A stretch of 21,314 bases of DNA, from positions 1 through 21,314 of the forward strand of contig NZ_CAMPHN010000070.1 in NCBI RefSeq assembly GCF_946885885.1, written 5' to 3'. Below the pieces are notes generated by a model. The model worked only from the letters and a program-made list of their open reading frames with translations, had not been told where the DNA came from and searched no databases. Position 1 is the first letter of the stretch; each line of letters begins with the position of its first letter. This document shows positions 1 through 6,297 of this stretch, one piece after another. A program made the translations under genes and the position numbers. The stretch comes from an uncultured Pseudomonas sp. (GTDB taxonomy: Bacteria; Pseudomonadota; Gammaproteobacteria; Pseudomonadales; Pseudomonadaceae).

Positions 1-317
1 AGCATCCAATGATCAGCGGGCTATGGGCAGGTGGGGTTTATGGAGCGCTTACGTCAGTTGGCGCCGACGGGTAAAGTCGTGAGGGTGCTGACGGTGGGTG
101 TCGATGAAGGCGGGACAATCGAGCTGGCTGGTTATTTTTTGTACAATTTTCAGGCCAGGGTTTGCTGAACAGTGTCAATCGGTGTGGAATGAGAGGCCAA
201 AAGGGTTTCTCCTAAGCGCTGAATTGAGCGCTAATTATATGATATTTATAGAGAAATCCCTTAAGTTGATGACATTGGGCTAAAGCCCGCCCCTTAACCA
301 AACGTTAAACGCACCAA
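1..317. other. Leading region with no supported gene
   Basis: I find no convincing gene here. The first 140 bases are GC-rich and could be the edge of a gene cut by the window or a degraded one, but every frame hits a stop early and none gives a family I recognise. A 61-codon frame at 98-283 begins with GTG, lacks a clear ribosome binding site and has no recognisable composition. Bases about 215-270 are AT-rich. Downstream of ccdB, on the minus strand, I see only a short TTAAC/GTTAA inverted repeat (about 293-307), too weak to call a terminator. Confidence 0.5.
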
Positions 318-635
318 TCAGATACCTGTGATAAGCAAATCAATAGCAGCAATTATTTCATTGCGCTGTGCTGAGAGGTCGGCAACTTGAGTCCCGAGTT
401 GTTTCTTAGCGATACCGGCCAGTTGCGGAGTCACCATCACGTACTGCTTGTCCTCAATTTCAAAGGTCGGCATGAGGGTTCTGAGAGTTTTCCCTTTCAT
501 GGCAGTAGCCGTGTAAAGAGGCACTACAACCCGCGTGCCGAGCTCAGCAATCAGGTCGCTTTGCACGTCAAGCAGAAAGGGCGCAGCAGTCTTGGTGGCT
601 GCGTTGGTGTTCTTGTGTACGGCGAACTGAGGCAT
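318..635 (-). CDS. ccdB: CcdB family toxin of a type II toxin-antitoxin system
   Basis: This 105-residue protein has the size and layout of CcdB, the toxin that poisons DNA gyrase by trapping its cleaved complex through GyrA. It begins MPQFAVHKN, and the middle contains VVVPLYTATAMKGKTLRTL followed by LMPTFEIEDKQYVMVTPQLA, matching the CcdB fold order. Its ATG shares one base with the ccdA stop (TGATG), the usual translational coupling in ccdAB operons. The F-plasmid toxin ends in Trp-Gly-Ile, needed for gyrase killing; here the end is Leu-Ile-Thr-Gly-Ile, so Gly-Ile is kept but the Trp is replaced by Thr. Family assignment is firm; activity on gyrase is inferred. Being next to ordinary chromosomal genes suggests a chromosomal copy. 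Confidence 0.9.
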   Translation of the reverse strand: MPQFAVHKNTNAATKTAAPFLLDVQSDLIAELGTRVVVPLYTATAMKGKTLRTLMPTFEIEDKQYVMVTPQLAGIAKKQLGTQVADLSAQRNEIIAAIDLLITGI

Positions 636-880
636 CAGAAGCTCCGTAGGTCGTCGCTGAACACGCCCTGGGCTTCCACATGTTCGTTGTAGGCATTGAT
701 GGCTTTACGATTCTCTGCCAGCCATTGCTCGCGCTGTTTCTTCTTCAGGGCCTCGGCCAGAGCCTGCTCCAATGTCGCGGAGAGGTTAATATCCAACTCC
801 TTGGCTTTATTGAGTAAGTCACCATTAACGCTGAGGTTGGCAGCCCGTTTGGGGGCATGAGGGTTGTAGGCAGCGGGCAT
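635..880 (-). CDS. ccdA: CcdA family antitoxin
   Basis: This 81-residue protein is the labile partner that binds and neutralises CcdB and represses the operon. Residues about 10-45 (KRAANLSVNGDLLNKAKELD and the following INLSATLEQALAEAL) form the ribbon-helix-helix DNA-binding domain typical of CcdA. The C-terminal half (EQWLAENRKAINAYNEHVEA, then GVFSDDLRSF) is the toxin-binding tail. I chose the ATG at 880 because CAGGAG lies nine bases before it. An in-frame ATG at 910 would add a Met-Arg-Thr-Arg stretch, but it lies inside the palindromic operator and has no ribosome binding site. The gene is first in the operon and overlaps ccdB by one base. Confidence 0.9.
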   Translation of the reverse strand: MPAAYNPHAPKRAANLSVNGDLLNKAKELDINLSATLEQALAEALKKKQREQWLAENRKAINAYNEHVEAQGVFSDDLRSF

Positions 881-903
881 GAGCATCATCTCCTGGGTGC
901 GCG

Positions 904-939
904 TGCGCATAACTTATGCGCATTCTGGCTTGCCGTCAA
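904..939 (-). promoter_or_regulatory. ccdAB promoter with embedded 19-bp palindromic operator
   Basis: TGCGCATAACTTATGCGCA at 904-922 is a perfect inverted repeat, nine-base arms around one central base, centred about 33 bases before the ccdA ATG. On the minus strand a TTGACG -35 box (939-934) is followed after 17 bases by TAAGTT (916-911), so the -10 box lies inside the palindrome. CcdA-type antitoxins are ribbon-helix-helix repressors that bind short palindromes at their own promoters. Autorepression by CcdA-CcdB at this site is therefore the natural reading, though it is inferred from sequence only. Confidence 0.65.
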
Positions 940-1048
940 AGGCGCGTCTGACAACTGGTTCAAACCGCTCGCTGCCTCACTGGGACAGGCCAAAGTCCAA
1001 CACCATCCACCTAATGAATTAACCAAAACCAAACGATCAAGGAAGAAC

Positions 1049-1570
1049 ATGAAACGCTGGCTGATCATTCTGGCTGCAGCTCCCACGCTGCTCGCGGCGC
1101 TGCTTGTCTGGGCGAACCATCACGAGAACCCACTGCCGATGAATGCGCGAGCTGACCTCGTGGTGGTGGAGAAGTCCAAGCGGCGGCTGACGCTCTATGC
1201 GCAGGGCCGGCCGCTCAAGAGTTATGTGGTCTCGCTCGGACGGGCTCCTGTAGGCGCCAAGGAACACGAGGGTGATAAGAAGACGCCCGAGGGCCGCTAC
1301 CTTATCGATTTTCGCAAGGCCGATAGCGCTTACTTCCGGGCGCTGCATATTTCCTATCCGAGCGCAGCGGATAGCGCGGTTGCGCGAAAGAACGGTGTGC
1401 CCCCTGGCGGCGCCATCATGATTCATGGGCAGCGTAATGGCTTTGGTTGGGTCGGTAAGCTGCACCGTCTGCGGGATTGGACGCTTGGCTGCGTTGCGCT
1501 CACGAATCAGGAGATGGCGGAGCTGTGGCGAGCGGTGCCGGATGGCACTGCAATTGAGCTAAAGCCTTGA
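1049..1570 (+). CDS. L,D-transpeptidase (YkuD family), membrane-anchored or secreted
   Basis: This 173-residue protein has a YkuD catalytic domain, which forms or remodels 3-3 peptidoglycan crosslinks or attaches lipoprotein to peptidoglycan in the periplasm. Residues 1-22 are a hydrophobic signal or anchor (MKRWLIILAAAPTLLAALLV). The domain starts near residue 36 (ADLVVVEKSKRRLTLYAQGR), shows the TPEGRY strand at 79-84, and carries the catalytic pair His126 (IMIHGQRNG) and Cys148 (WTLGCVAL). The usual SHGC motif is here TLGC. I chose ATG 1049 because AAGGAAG lies just upstream; an open frame runs back to 857 but overlaps the ccdA region. It is divergent from ccdAB. The exact acceptor substrate cannot be read from the sequence. 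Confidence 0.9.
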   Translation: MKRWLIILAAAPTLLAALLVWANHHENPLPMNARADLVVVEKSKRRLTLYAQGRPLKSYVVSLGRAPVGAKEHEGDKKTPEGRYLIDFRKADSAYFRALHISYPSAADSAVARKNGVPPGGAIMIHGQRNGFGWVGKLHRLRDWTLGCVALTNQEMAELWRAVPDGTAIELKP

Positions 1571-1589
1571 AATCCATCTGACAAAGCGC

Positions 1590-1665
1590 CGGTTGGATGC
1601 CCGTATCCGCCCAGCCCTGAGAGGTTATCGAGCGCCCCCGCTATGCGCTCGATAATTACCAACCG
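1590..1665. repeat. Nested inverted repeat downstream of the L,D-transpeptidase
   Basis: An inner perfect stem of eleven bases, TTATCGAGCGC (1625-1635) and GCGCTCGATAA (1645-1655), has a nine-base loop. An outer pair, CGGTTGG (1590-1596) and CCAACCG (1659-1665), encloses it, with unpaired sequence on the left side. It may end transcription of the upstream gene or act as a recombination or protein-binding site; there is no T-tract to make it a standard terminator. An integron attC site is excluded because the outer arms have the wrong polarity. Confidence 0.55.
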
Positions 1666-1825
1666 CCCATAAGTCATCATATGACTATCCGTACTGCTCC
1701 GATCTGAAAGATTCACAGCCAAGCCATTCTGAACCAGGTTTTTCGTCAGGCACGGTGACACCAGCATCGCGCCATTTTCCCTCCTAATGGACTGAGAGCC
1801 AGGTATAGAAAGACGACGCCGCGCG

Positions 1826-1850
1826 AGCCAAGCCAAGCCAAGCCAAGCCA
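1826..1850. repeat. Five-copy AGCCA pentanucleotide tandem repeat
   Basis: Five exact head-to-tail copies of AGCCA lie at 1826-1850, followed by AA. On the minus strand each junction spells TTGGCT. The copy nearest the next elements can serve as a -35 box (1831-1826), 18 bases before TATACC (1807-1802). Short tandem repeats of this kind can change copy number by slippage. Whether this one varies between strains is unknown. Confidence 0.7.
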
Positions 1851-1877
1851 AACAGAGCATTCAACTTTCGTCTAAGA

Positions 1878-1938
1878 GCGCGTTGACAACGCGCCGGAAA
1901 GCTGTCGATAACCCGATCAATGTTGTATGACGACACAC
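1878..1938 (+). promoter_or_regulatory. Predicted promoter and GntR-type operator for the OprD porin gene
   Basis: A perfect TTGACA (1883-1888) is followed after 18 bases by GATAAC (1907-1912), which would start transcription near 1919. The motif TTGTATGACGACACAC at 1923-1938 sits directly downstream of that start, a place where a bound protein would block transcription. Its first bases fit the FadR-subfamily consensus TNGTNNNACNA exactly. A close copy lies beside the gntR gene at 14809-14824. A second element, the 17-base palindrome GCGCGTTGACAACGCGC (1878-1894), overlaps the -35 box and may bind another regulator. Promoter and operator roles are inferred. Confidence 0.55.
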
Positions 1939-2208
1939 AACAATAAGAACAATAATCGGGACATCATCATGACGCCTATCGCCGCCCCTGCTGCGCCGCA
2001 TCGCCTGTCAGCTCCGTGTGCTTTGCCCCAAAGCGACCGCGCCGCCCGCCCAGTTCCCTCCGGATTCGCCGACGGCTAGCGCCTGAAGCAACCGCGTGTT
2101 CGTAGCCCGAACGCGCTCATCGTCCCGCCACGGGGCAACTCATACGTTCCTTTTCGCCCGCTGTCGGGCAAGGGAACGGCTTGTTCAAAAAATGGGAGCA
2201 CAACAACA

Positions 2209-3453
2209 ATGACCGCACGCAATGCCCTTTCCCTGGCCCTGATCGGCGCCGGCAGCATGGCCCTCGCCCTGCCGCTCAGCAGCCAGGCCGCAGGCTTCGT
2301 CGAAGACGCCAAGGTCACCCTTGGCCTGCGCAACTTTTATATCAACCGCAACTTCGTCGACCCGGCTTTCTCCCAGGGTAAAGCCGAGGAATGGACCCAG
2401 AGTTTTATCCTCGACGCCCGCTCCGGCTTTAGCCAAGGCACCCGTGGGTTTCGGCCTGGACGTGCTGGGCATGAGCGCATTCAAGCTCGACGGCGGCAAG
2501 GGCACGCGCAACACCGGTTTGTTGCCGGTGCATGACGATGGCCGCCCGGCGGACAACTTCGGGCGCCTGGCCGTGGCCGCGAAGGCCAAGCTATCGAACA
2601 CCGAGCTGAAGGTCGGCGAATGGATGGCGGTGCTGCCGATTCTGCGCTCGGACGATGGTCGCGCGTTGCCGCAGACCTTCCAGGGTGCCCAGCTCAGTTC
2701 CATGGAAATCGACGGTTTGAGCCTGTACGGTGGCCAGTTCCACCAGAACAGCGTGCGTAACGACGCCAGCATGGAAGATATGACCTTCGGCGGCGCCAGC
2801 TCGGATCGCTCAACTTCGTCGGCGGCGAGTACCGCTTCAATGACAACCGCACCCTGGTTGGCCTGTGGAATGCCGAGCTGCAGGACATCTACAACCAGCA
2901 ATACCTGCAACTGAGCCACAGCCAGCCCATCGGCGACTGGACCCTGGGCACCAACCTCGGCTACTTCCGCGGCGGCGAAGACGGCAGCGAACTGGCCGGC
3001 GAATTGGATAACCGGACCTGGTCCGGCCTGTTCTCCGCCAAGTTCGGCGGCAACACCTTCTATGTCGGCTTGCAGAAAGTCAGCGGCGACACCGGCTGGA
3101 TGCGCGTCAACGGCACCAGCGGCGGCAGCCTGGGCAACGACAGCTTCAACTCCAGTTACGACAACGCCGGCGAACGTTCCTGGCAGCTGCGTCATGACTA
3201 CAACTTCACCGCGCTGGGCGTGCCCGGGCTGACCCTGATGAACCGCTATATCAGCGGCGACAACATCCACGTCGGCGCCACCACCGACGGCAAGGAATGG
3301 GGCCGTGAAACCGAGCTGGCCTACACCGTGCAGAGCGGCACCTTCAAGAACCTCAACGTGAAGTGGCACAACGCGAGCATCCGCCGCGACTACAGCAGCA
3401 ACGAGTTCGACGAGAACCGCCTGATCATCAACTACCCGTTGTCGCTCCTGTAA
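2209..3453 (+). pseudogene. OprD family outer-membrane porin, disrupted by two single-base indels
   Basis: OprD porins are 18-stranded outer-membrane channels for amino acids, carboxylates and sugar acids. The start has a signal peptide (MTARNALSLALIGAGSMALA, cleavage near the following SSQAAG) and the family opening GFVEDAKVTLGLRNFYINRN. After FSQGT the frame moves: one extra C in the CCC run at 2441-2443 shifts reading, and VGFGLDVLGMSAFKLDGGKG continues in the next frame. Near 2808-2811 one base is missing (after SSDR), and the original frame resumes with FVGGEYRFNDNRTLVGLWNA to the end ENRLIINYPLSLL. Total length with both repairs is about 414 residues, normal for the family. GGGAG lies ten bases before the ATG. 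As written, translation would stop at 2535. Either real decay or two sequencing errors. Confidence 0.9.
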
Positions 3454-3496
3454 CGCCCCGCTGCATCATTTTCTCCATGTGTGTAACGGCACTTTC

Positions 3497-3522
3497 AGCC
3501 CGTCCTGGTGACGGGCTTTTTT
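3497..3522 (+). terminator. Rho-independent terminator after the porin gene
   Basis: The perfect eight-base stem AGCCCGTC (3497-3504) and GACGGGCT (3510-3517) has a five-base loop and is followed by a run of six T (3517-3522). It lies 43 bases after the porin stop codon, as expected for the end of that transcript. Confidence 0.9.
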
Positions 3523-3802
3523 ATGTTTATGTCCCAGTTACGTGTTGTATGGGTCGCCTGGCCGCAATGGGTAGAGTGTGCCTGGCGCATCCTATGACGT
3601 CGGATCCCCTACACTAGGGTCGCGACAACTATCATGTGTCGGTTCAATACCAGGGCTGGGTGGGAGGGGCTTTAGCCGCGATGCCTTCAGTGCCTTTAAG
3701 GTCATCGCGGCTAAAACGGAGCGCCGCCCGGCCCCTCCCACGGAAAGCGACAAATGATTCGTGTTGCGACACTAGTGTCCCGCCTGGAACGCCGATAAGC
3801 CG
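3523..3802. other. Intergenic stretch between the porin terminator and the next gene
   Basis: Apart from the REP-like element at 3660-3741, I see a 12-base perfect palindrome, GACACTAGTGTC (3768-3779), 23 bases before the ATG at 3803. A TACACT sequence near 3610 could be a -10 box but has no good -35 partner. No coding frame here looks real. Confidence 0.45.
3660..3741. repeat. REP-like palindromic repeat, copy 1
   Basis: GTGGGAGGGGC followed by TTTAGCCGCGAT (3660-3682) pairs with ATCGCGGCTAAAA (from 3703) and GGCCCCTCCCAC (3730-3741), giving nested stems. The same words, GGGAGGGGCTTTAGCCGCGA and its complement, recur at 9408-9482. This sequence class is a familiar intergenic repeat in Pseudomonas genomes. 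Such repeats can affect mRNA stability or bind gyrase, but no role is shown here. Confidence 0.85.
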
Positions 3803-4207
3803 ATGAACTGGATAAGCCGCACCCTGCGCTGGTTCCGCCAGCCGCCCCCGACAATCCCGGCGCAACCGAGTGTTGCGCGTGAGGCCGTGCCGGGCTACGC
3901 GCCGGTGTTACCGCTGCTCGCGCGTATCGGTGCGCCTGTCGGCGATCCGCCGTCTTTGCGTTATGCCTTCCTGTCGGCCGACCAGCGCTTCTGGTCGGTG
4001 ACCCTGGAGAACCTGCAAAGCTATCTCATCGACACCGAGCGGCAGGCTTACTTGCACTACCCCAATGCCAGCGCGGACGGGTTCGCTGGCGCAGTGGCGA
4101 TCATGATTCCCGACGAAATCCGCTTCTCCCTCGGGCCTTACGGCGAAGAACCACTGGAGGTTGCGCTTGACCAGCCGCAGCCCTGGATCGAACTGCCCAC
4201 AGTGTAG
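3803..4207 (+). CDS. Hypothetical protein, 134 residues
   Basis: I do not recognise this family. Codon use is clearly protein-like, with GC-rich third positions throughout. The N-terminus (MNWISRTLRWFRQPPPTIPA) is short, basic and aromatic, then proline-rich to about residue 30. The remainder looks like a compact soluble domain with LPLLARIGAPVGDPPSLRYA, LSADQRFWSVTLENLQSYLI and VAIMIPDEIRFSLGPYGEEP. No signal peptide or membrane segment is obvious. The Shine-Dalgarno sequence before the ATG is poor. It stands alone between the porin terminator and a palindromic repeat, with a 12-base palindrome just upstream that could be an operator. Function unknown. Confidence 0.75.
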   Translation: MNWISRTLRWFRQPPPTIPAQPSVAREAVPGYAPVLPLLARIGAPVGDPPSLRYAFLSADQRFWSVTLENLQSYLIDTERQAYLHYPNASADGFAGAVAIMIPDEIRFSLGPYGEEPLEVALDQPQPWIELPTV

Positions 4208-4249
4208 TGGCGCCCGTTCGTGCCAGCTGATGCGTGGATCGGGCGGCGC

Positions 4250-4317
4250 GTAGCCTGGATGCAATCCGGGAGCGGTTTTTCAGACGCCGGACTGCCCCCG
4301 GATTTCATCCGGGCTAC
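4250..4317. repeat. GTAGCC...GGCTAC palindromic intergenic repeat
   Basis: GTAGCCTGGATGCAATCCGG (4250-4269) pairs imperfectly with CCGGATTTCATCCGGGCTAC (4298-4317). Palindromes of this type, with arms around GTAGCCCGGATG, are common between genes in Pseudomonas. It lies between the convergent 3803-4207 gene and the lipoprotein gene, directly next to that gene's terminator. Confidence 0.75.
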
Positions 4318-4354
4318 AAAAAACGCTGCTCACTTGGCGTAAGTGAACAGCGTT
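4318..4354 (-). terminator. Rho-independent terminator of the minus-strand lipoprotein gene
   Basis: Read on the minus strand, AACGCTG-T-TCACTT and AAGTGA-G-CAGCGTT form a 13-pair stem with one mismatch and a five-base loop, followed by a T run (the A run at 4318-4323). It lies 65 bases beyond the lipoprotein stop codon. Confidence 0.85.
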
Positions 4355-4418
4355 ATGCCCTTGCGACAGGCCTGTTTACCTTGTCAGCTCAGCACTGACT
4401 GACAATCGCGGGCAGCCA

Positions 4419-4745
4419 TCAGGTTTCGATGCTGTCTGCCGCCGACAGGTCGTTTTGCGTGCCCGGTGTGGCTTGCTCTGCCGGCTTACTCGGCGCCGGT
4501 GCTTGCGGTGCCGGCTCCTGCTCGGGCTTACCGAGCAACTCATCGGTCGACTGCTGGATCTGGTCGACCTGCTTATTGAGTTCCTTCACGGTATCGCTGA
4601 TCGCTTCGCGCGCGACTTCCTGCACCGCCTGCTCTGCTTTTTCCGCCAGCTTCTGCGCGGACTGTTCTGCCGCGTCGCAGCCGACCAGGCTGGTAAAGAG
4701 CACCGCCATGCCTAATAGGGCCGGGATCGAAACAACAGATTTCAT
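4419..4745 (-). CDS. Small coiled-coil lipoprotein
   Basis: This 108-residue protein has a lipoprotein signal peptide: a basic start (MKSV), a hydrophobic core (VSIPALLGMAVLFTS) and the lipobox LVGC, with Cys at residue 23 as lipidation site. The next residue is Asp, which in the Escherichia coli Lol rule favours inner-membrane retention; Pseudomonas rules differ somewhat. The middle (AEQSAQKLAEKAEQAVQEVA and on to DQIQQSTDELLG) is a heptad-like Ala/Glu/Lys/Gln helix. The end is a flexible Pro/Ala/Glu tail. GGAG lies nine bases before the ATG at 4745. The specific function is unknown; such proteins may tether to or span part of the envelope. Confidence 0.85.
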   Translation of the reverse strand: MKSVVSIPALLGMAVLFTSLVGCDAAEQSAQKLAEKAEQAVQEVAREAISDTVKELNKQVDQIQQSTDELLGKPEQEPAPQAPAPSKPAEQATPGTQNDLSAADSIET

Positions 4746-4911
4746 CAGGTAGCACTCCAGGTAAAAAGGGTCGCCATCACATGGCTTGGTACATGCCGTG
4801 GGCGCGTGACCGAGCGCGCCAGGGTAGCCACGACCTCGGCGCGCCAATCTATCCAGCAAGGGGGTGCGGCTCAACCGCACAGCGGTTGCAAGGTATTTCC
4901 GCCGAGGCCTG

Positions 4912-6042
4912 TTAGCGCAACCCTTGGACCATAGCCGCGACCACGCTCAGTACGTCCTTGCCCAAGCGCATCGAACGCTTGCCGTTCCAGCCGGTGTGCG
5001 GATCAGGGCGGTCGTCGTGGTCCTTGAACGGCATTTCGATGGTGAACGACAGGCAGTCGAACTCCAGGCCGACCGCGTTGCAGGCCAGGGTGGTGTTGGC
5101 TTGGCCGGGGGCGTCATGGGGGTAGCCGAACACCGTCTGGAACTCGGCGCCGATGGCCACCAGGCGGCTGCGGAACTCGCTTTCCAGCTGCTCCAGGCGC
5201 TTGCCGTAACCGGGGTTGCCTTCGCAGCCGGCGGTGAATACATGGGGAATTTCTTCGTCGCCGTGGATATCGAGAAACAGGTCGACGCCGACCTTGCGCA
5301 TCTGCTGCTGGACGAAATACACCTCGGGGGTTTCCGTCGCGCTGGCCGACTGCCAGGCCCGGTTGAGGTCCTTGCCGGAGGCATTGGTGCGCAGGTGGCC
5401 GCGAAAGGCGCCGTCCGGGTTCATATTCGGCACCAGGTAGAGATCGGCCTGTTGCAACAGGGTATTGAGCTCCACATCGTCGCGGTTCTGCAGACGCTCG
5501 ATCAGCCCTTCGATAAACCATTCGGCCATATGCTCGCCGGGGTGCTGCTGGGCGATGATCCAGATCTTGCGCTGAGCCTGGGGGTTGCGGCTGATGCGCA
5601 GCAACTGGATATCGCGGCCTTCGATGCTTTTGCCGCAGGCGAACAGTTCGGCGCCGGCGCGGCTCAGCGCCTGCTCGATCAGCCAGTCATGCCGCGCGCG
5701 GCTGTAGGGCTCGAAGTAGGCGAACCAGACGTGGCTCGCACTCGGTTCGATGGCGAAGTCGAGCGCGCCGTCCTCGAAACGGCTGGGTACGCGAAACCAG
5801 TCGACCTGGTCGTAGGACGCGACCGCGTTATACCCCGTCCAGGCGTGGCTATAGGCGGATTGGCCGGCATTGGTCAGGCTGAAGCCGTAACGCTGGCCGG
5901 GAATCAGATTCTCGACTTTGAAGTGAAACCACTGGAAGTGATAACTCTTGAGATCGGCGCGCATGGCCAGCAACACCCGCTGTGGGTCGCTGGCATCGAT
6001 CACCTCGATATTGCCGCTGTCGAAATTGCTGCTTATGTCCAT
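4912..6042 (-). CDS. M14 metallocarboxypeptidase, cytosolic carboxypeptidase-like
   Basis: This 376-residue zinc peptidase resembles bacterial homologues of the cytosolic carboxypeptidases (M14 family, CCP-like). An N-terminal beta-sandwich domain (residues 1-115, with YHFQWFHFKVENLIPGQRYG) precedes the catalytic domain. Zinc ligands are His167 and Glu170 (QQHPGEHMAEW) and His260 (FLDIHGDEE). Substrate-carboxylate binding is shown by RTNASGKDLNR (218-228), and the catalytic Glu is Glu336 (FTIEMPF). No signal peptide, so a cytoplasmic enzyme. AAGGAG lies five bases before ATG 6042; the frame stays open to 6177 without a better start. Eukaryotic relatives trim C-terminal glutamates; the bacterial substrate is not settled. 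It stands divergent from the Sel1 lipoprotein gene. Confidence 0.92.
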   Translation of the reverse strand: MDISSNFDSGNIEVIDASDPQRVLLAMRADLKSYHFQWFHFKVENLIPGQRYGFSLTNAGQSAYSHAWTGYNAVASYDQVDWFRVPSRFEDGALDFAIEPSASHVWFAYFEPYSRARHDWLIEQALSRAGAELFACGKSIEGRDIQLLRISRNPQAQRKIWIIAQQHPGEHMAEWFIEGLIERLQNRDDVELNTLLQQADLYLVPNMNPDGAFRGHLRTNASGKDLNRAWQSASATETPEVYFVQQQMRKVGVDLFLDIHGDEEIPHVFTAGCEGNPGYGKRLEQLESEFRSRLVAIGAEFQTVFGYPHDAPGQANTTLACNAVGLEFDCLSFTIEMPFKDHDDRPDPHTGWNGKRSMRLGKDVLSVVAAMVQGLR

Positions 6043-6297
6043 AAGGGCTCCTTGGCCTGGTGCTGCATCGCCTGCAAGAATCGCAGGTTCGCGGCCCGGA
6101 TAAAACGTCTGCGAGAAAGCACCGGGCGTCTGGCAACTCGCGGGCATCCTTAAGGTCTTTTGCTGTTCAACAATCACGATGCACTATGCCGACATGGCCG
6201 GCGCGACGAATAAGCAGTACGTTTATGCCAGAGCGGCACGGGGCCTGACGACCCGATGCTCTGGACGCCAGCCATCCGCCAATAGCAGGGAACGACG

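Larger units (their letters stand above)
1571..2208. other. Long intergenic region with inverted repeats, tandem repeat and porin regulatory DNA
   Basis: No family-recognisable gene lies in these 638 bases. Contents in order: a nested inverted repeat (1590-1665); a minus-strand promoter-like unit with a strong AGGAGGG ribosome binding site (1779-1785) and a tandem AGCCA repeat (1826-1850); a palindrome over a TTGACA box (1878-1894); the predicted porin promoter and operator (1883-1938); a 36-codon frame from ATG 1969 to TAG 2079 of unknown meaning; and a leader hairpin shortly before the porin start (GTTCC 2146-2150 with GGAAC 2173-2177, inner GCCCG/CGGGC). The leader from the predicted start site to the porin ATG is close to 290 bases, which is long. 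Confidence 0.6.

Noticed and set aside
98..283. 61-codon open frame at the window start
   Set aside because: It starts with GTG without a ribosome binding site, crosses an AT-rich segment and has no recognisable protein features.
1590..1665. Integron attC site
   Set aside because: The outer arms read GTTGG first and CCAAC last, the reverse of the AAC...GTT polarity required, and no cassette-like genes are adjacent.
2441..2811. Programmed ribosomal frameshifting in the porin or epimerase
   Set aside because: No slippery heptamer plus structure is seen, two opposite shifts would be needed in the porin, and these families are not known to use frameshifting.
2185..3369. 394-codon minus-strand open frame opposite the porin gene
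   Set aside because: It is an antisense shadow of GC-rich porin codons. Its product is low-complexity Ala/Val/Gly sequence with no family, while the plus strand gives clear OprD segments.
4864..6153. 429-codon plus-strand open frame opposite the M14 peptidase
   Set aside because: The minus strand encodes a complete M14 enzyme with all catalytic residues and a good ribosome binding site; the plus frame is a compositional shadow.
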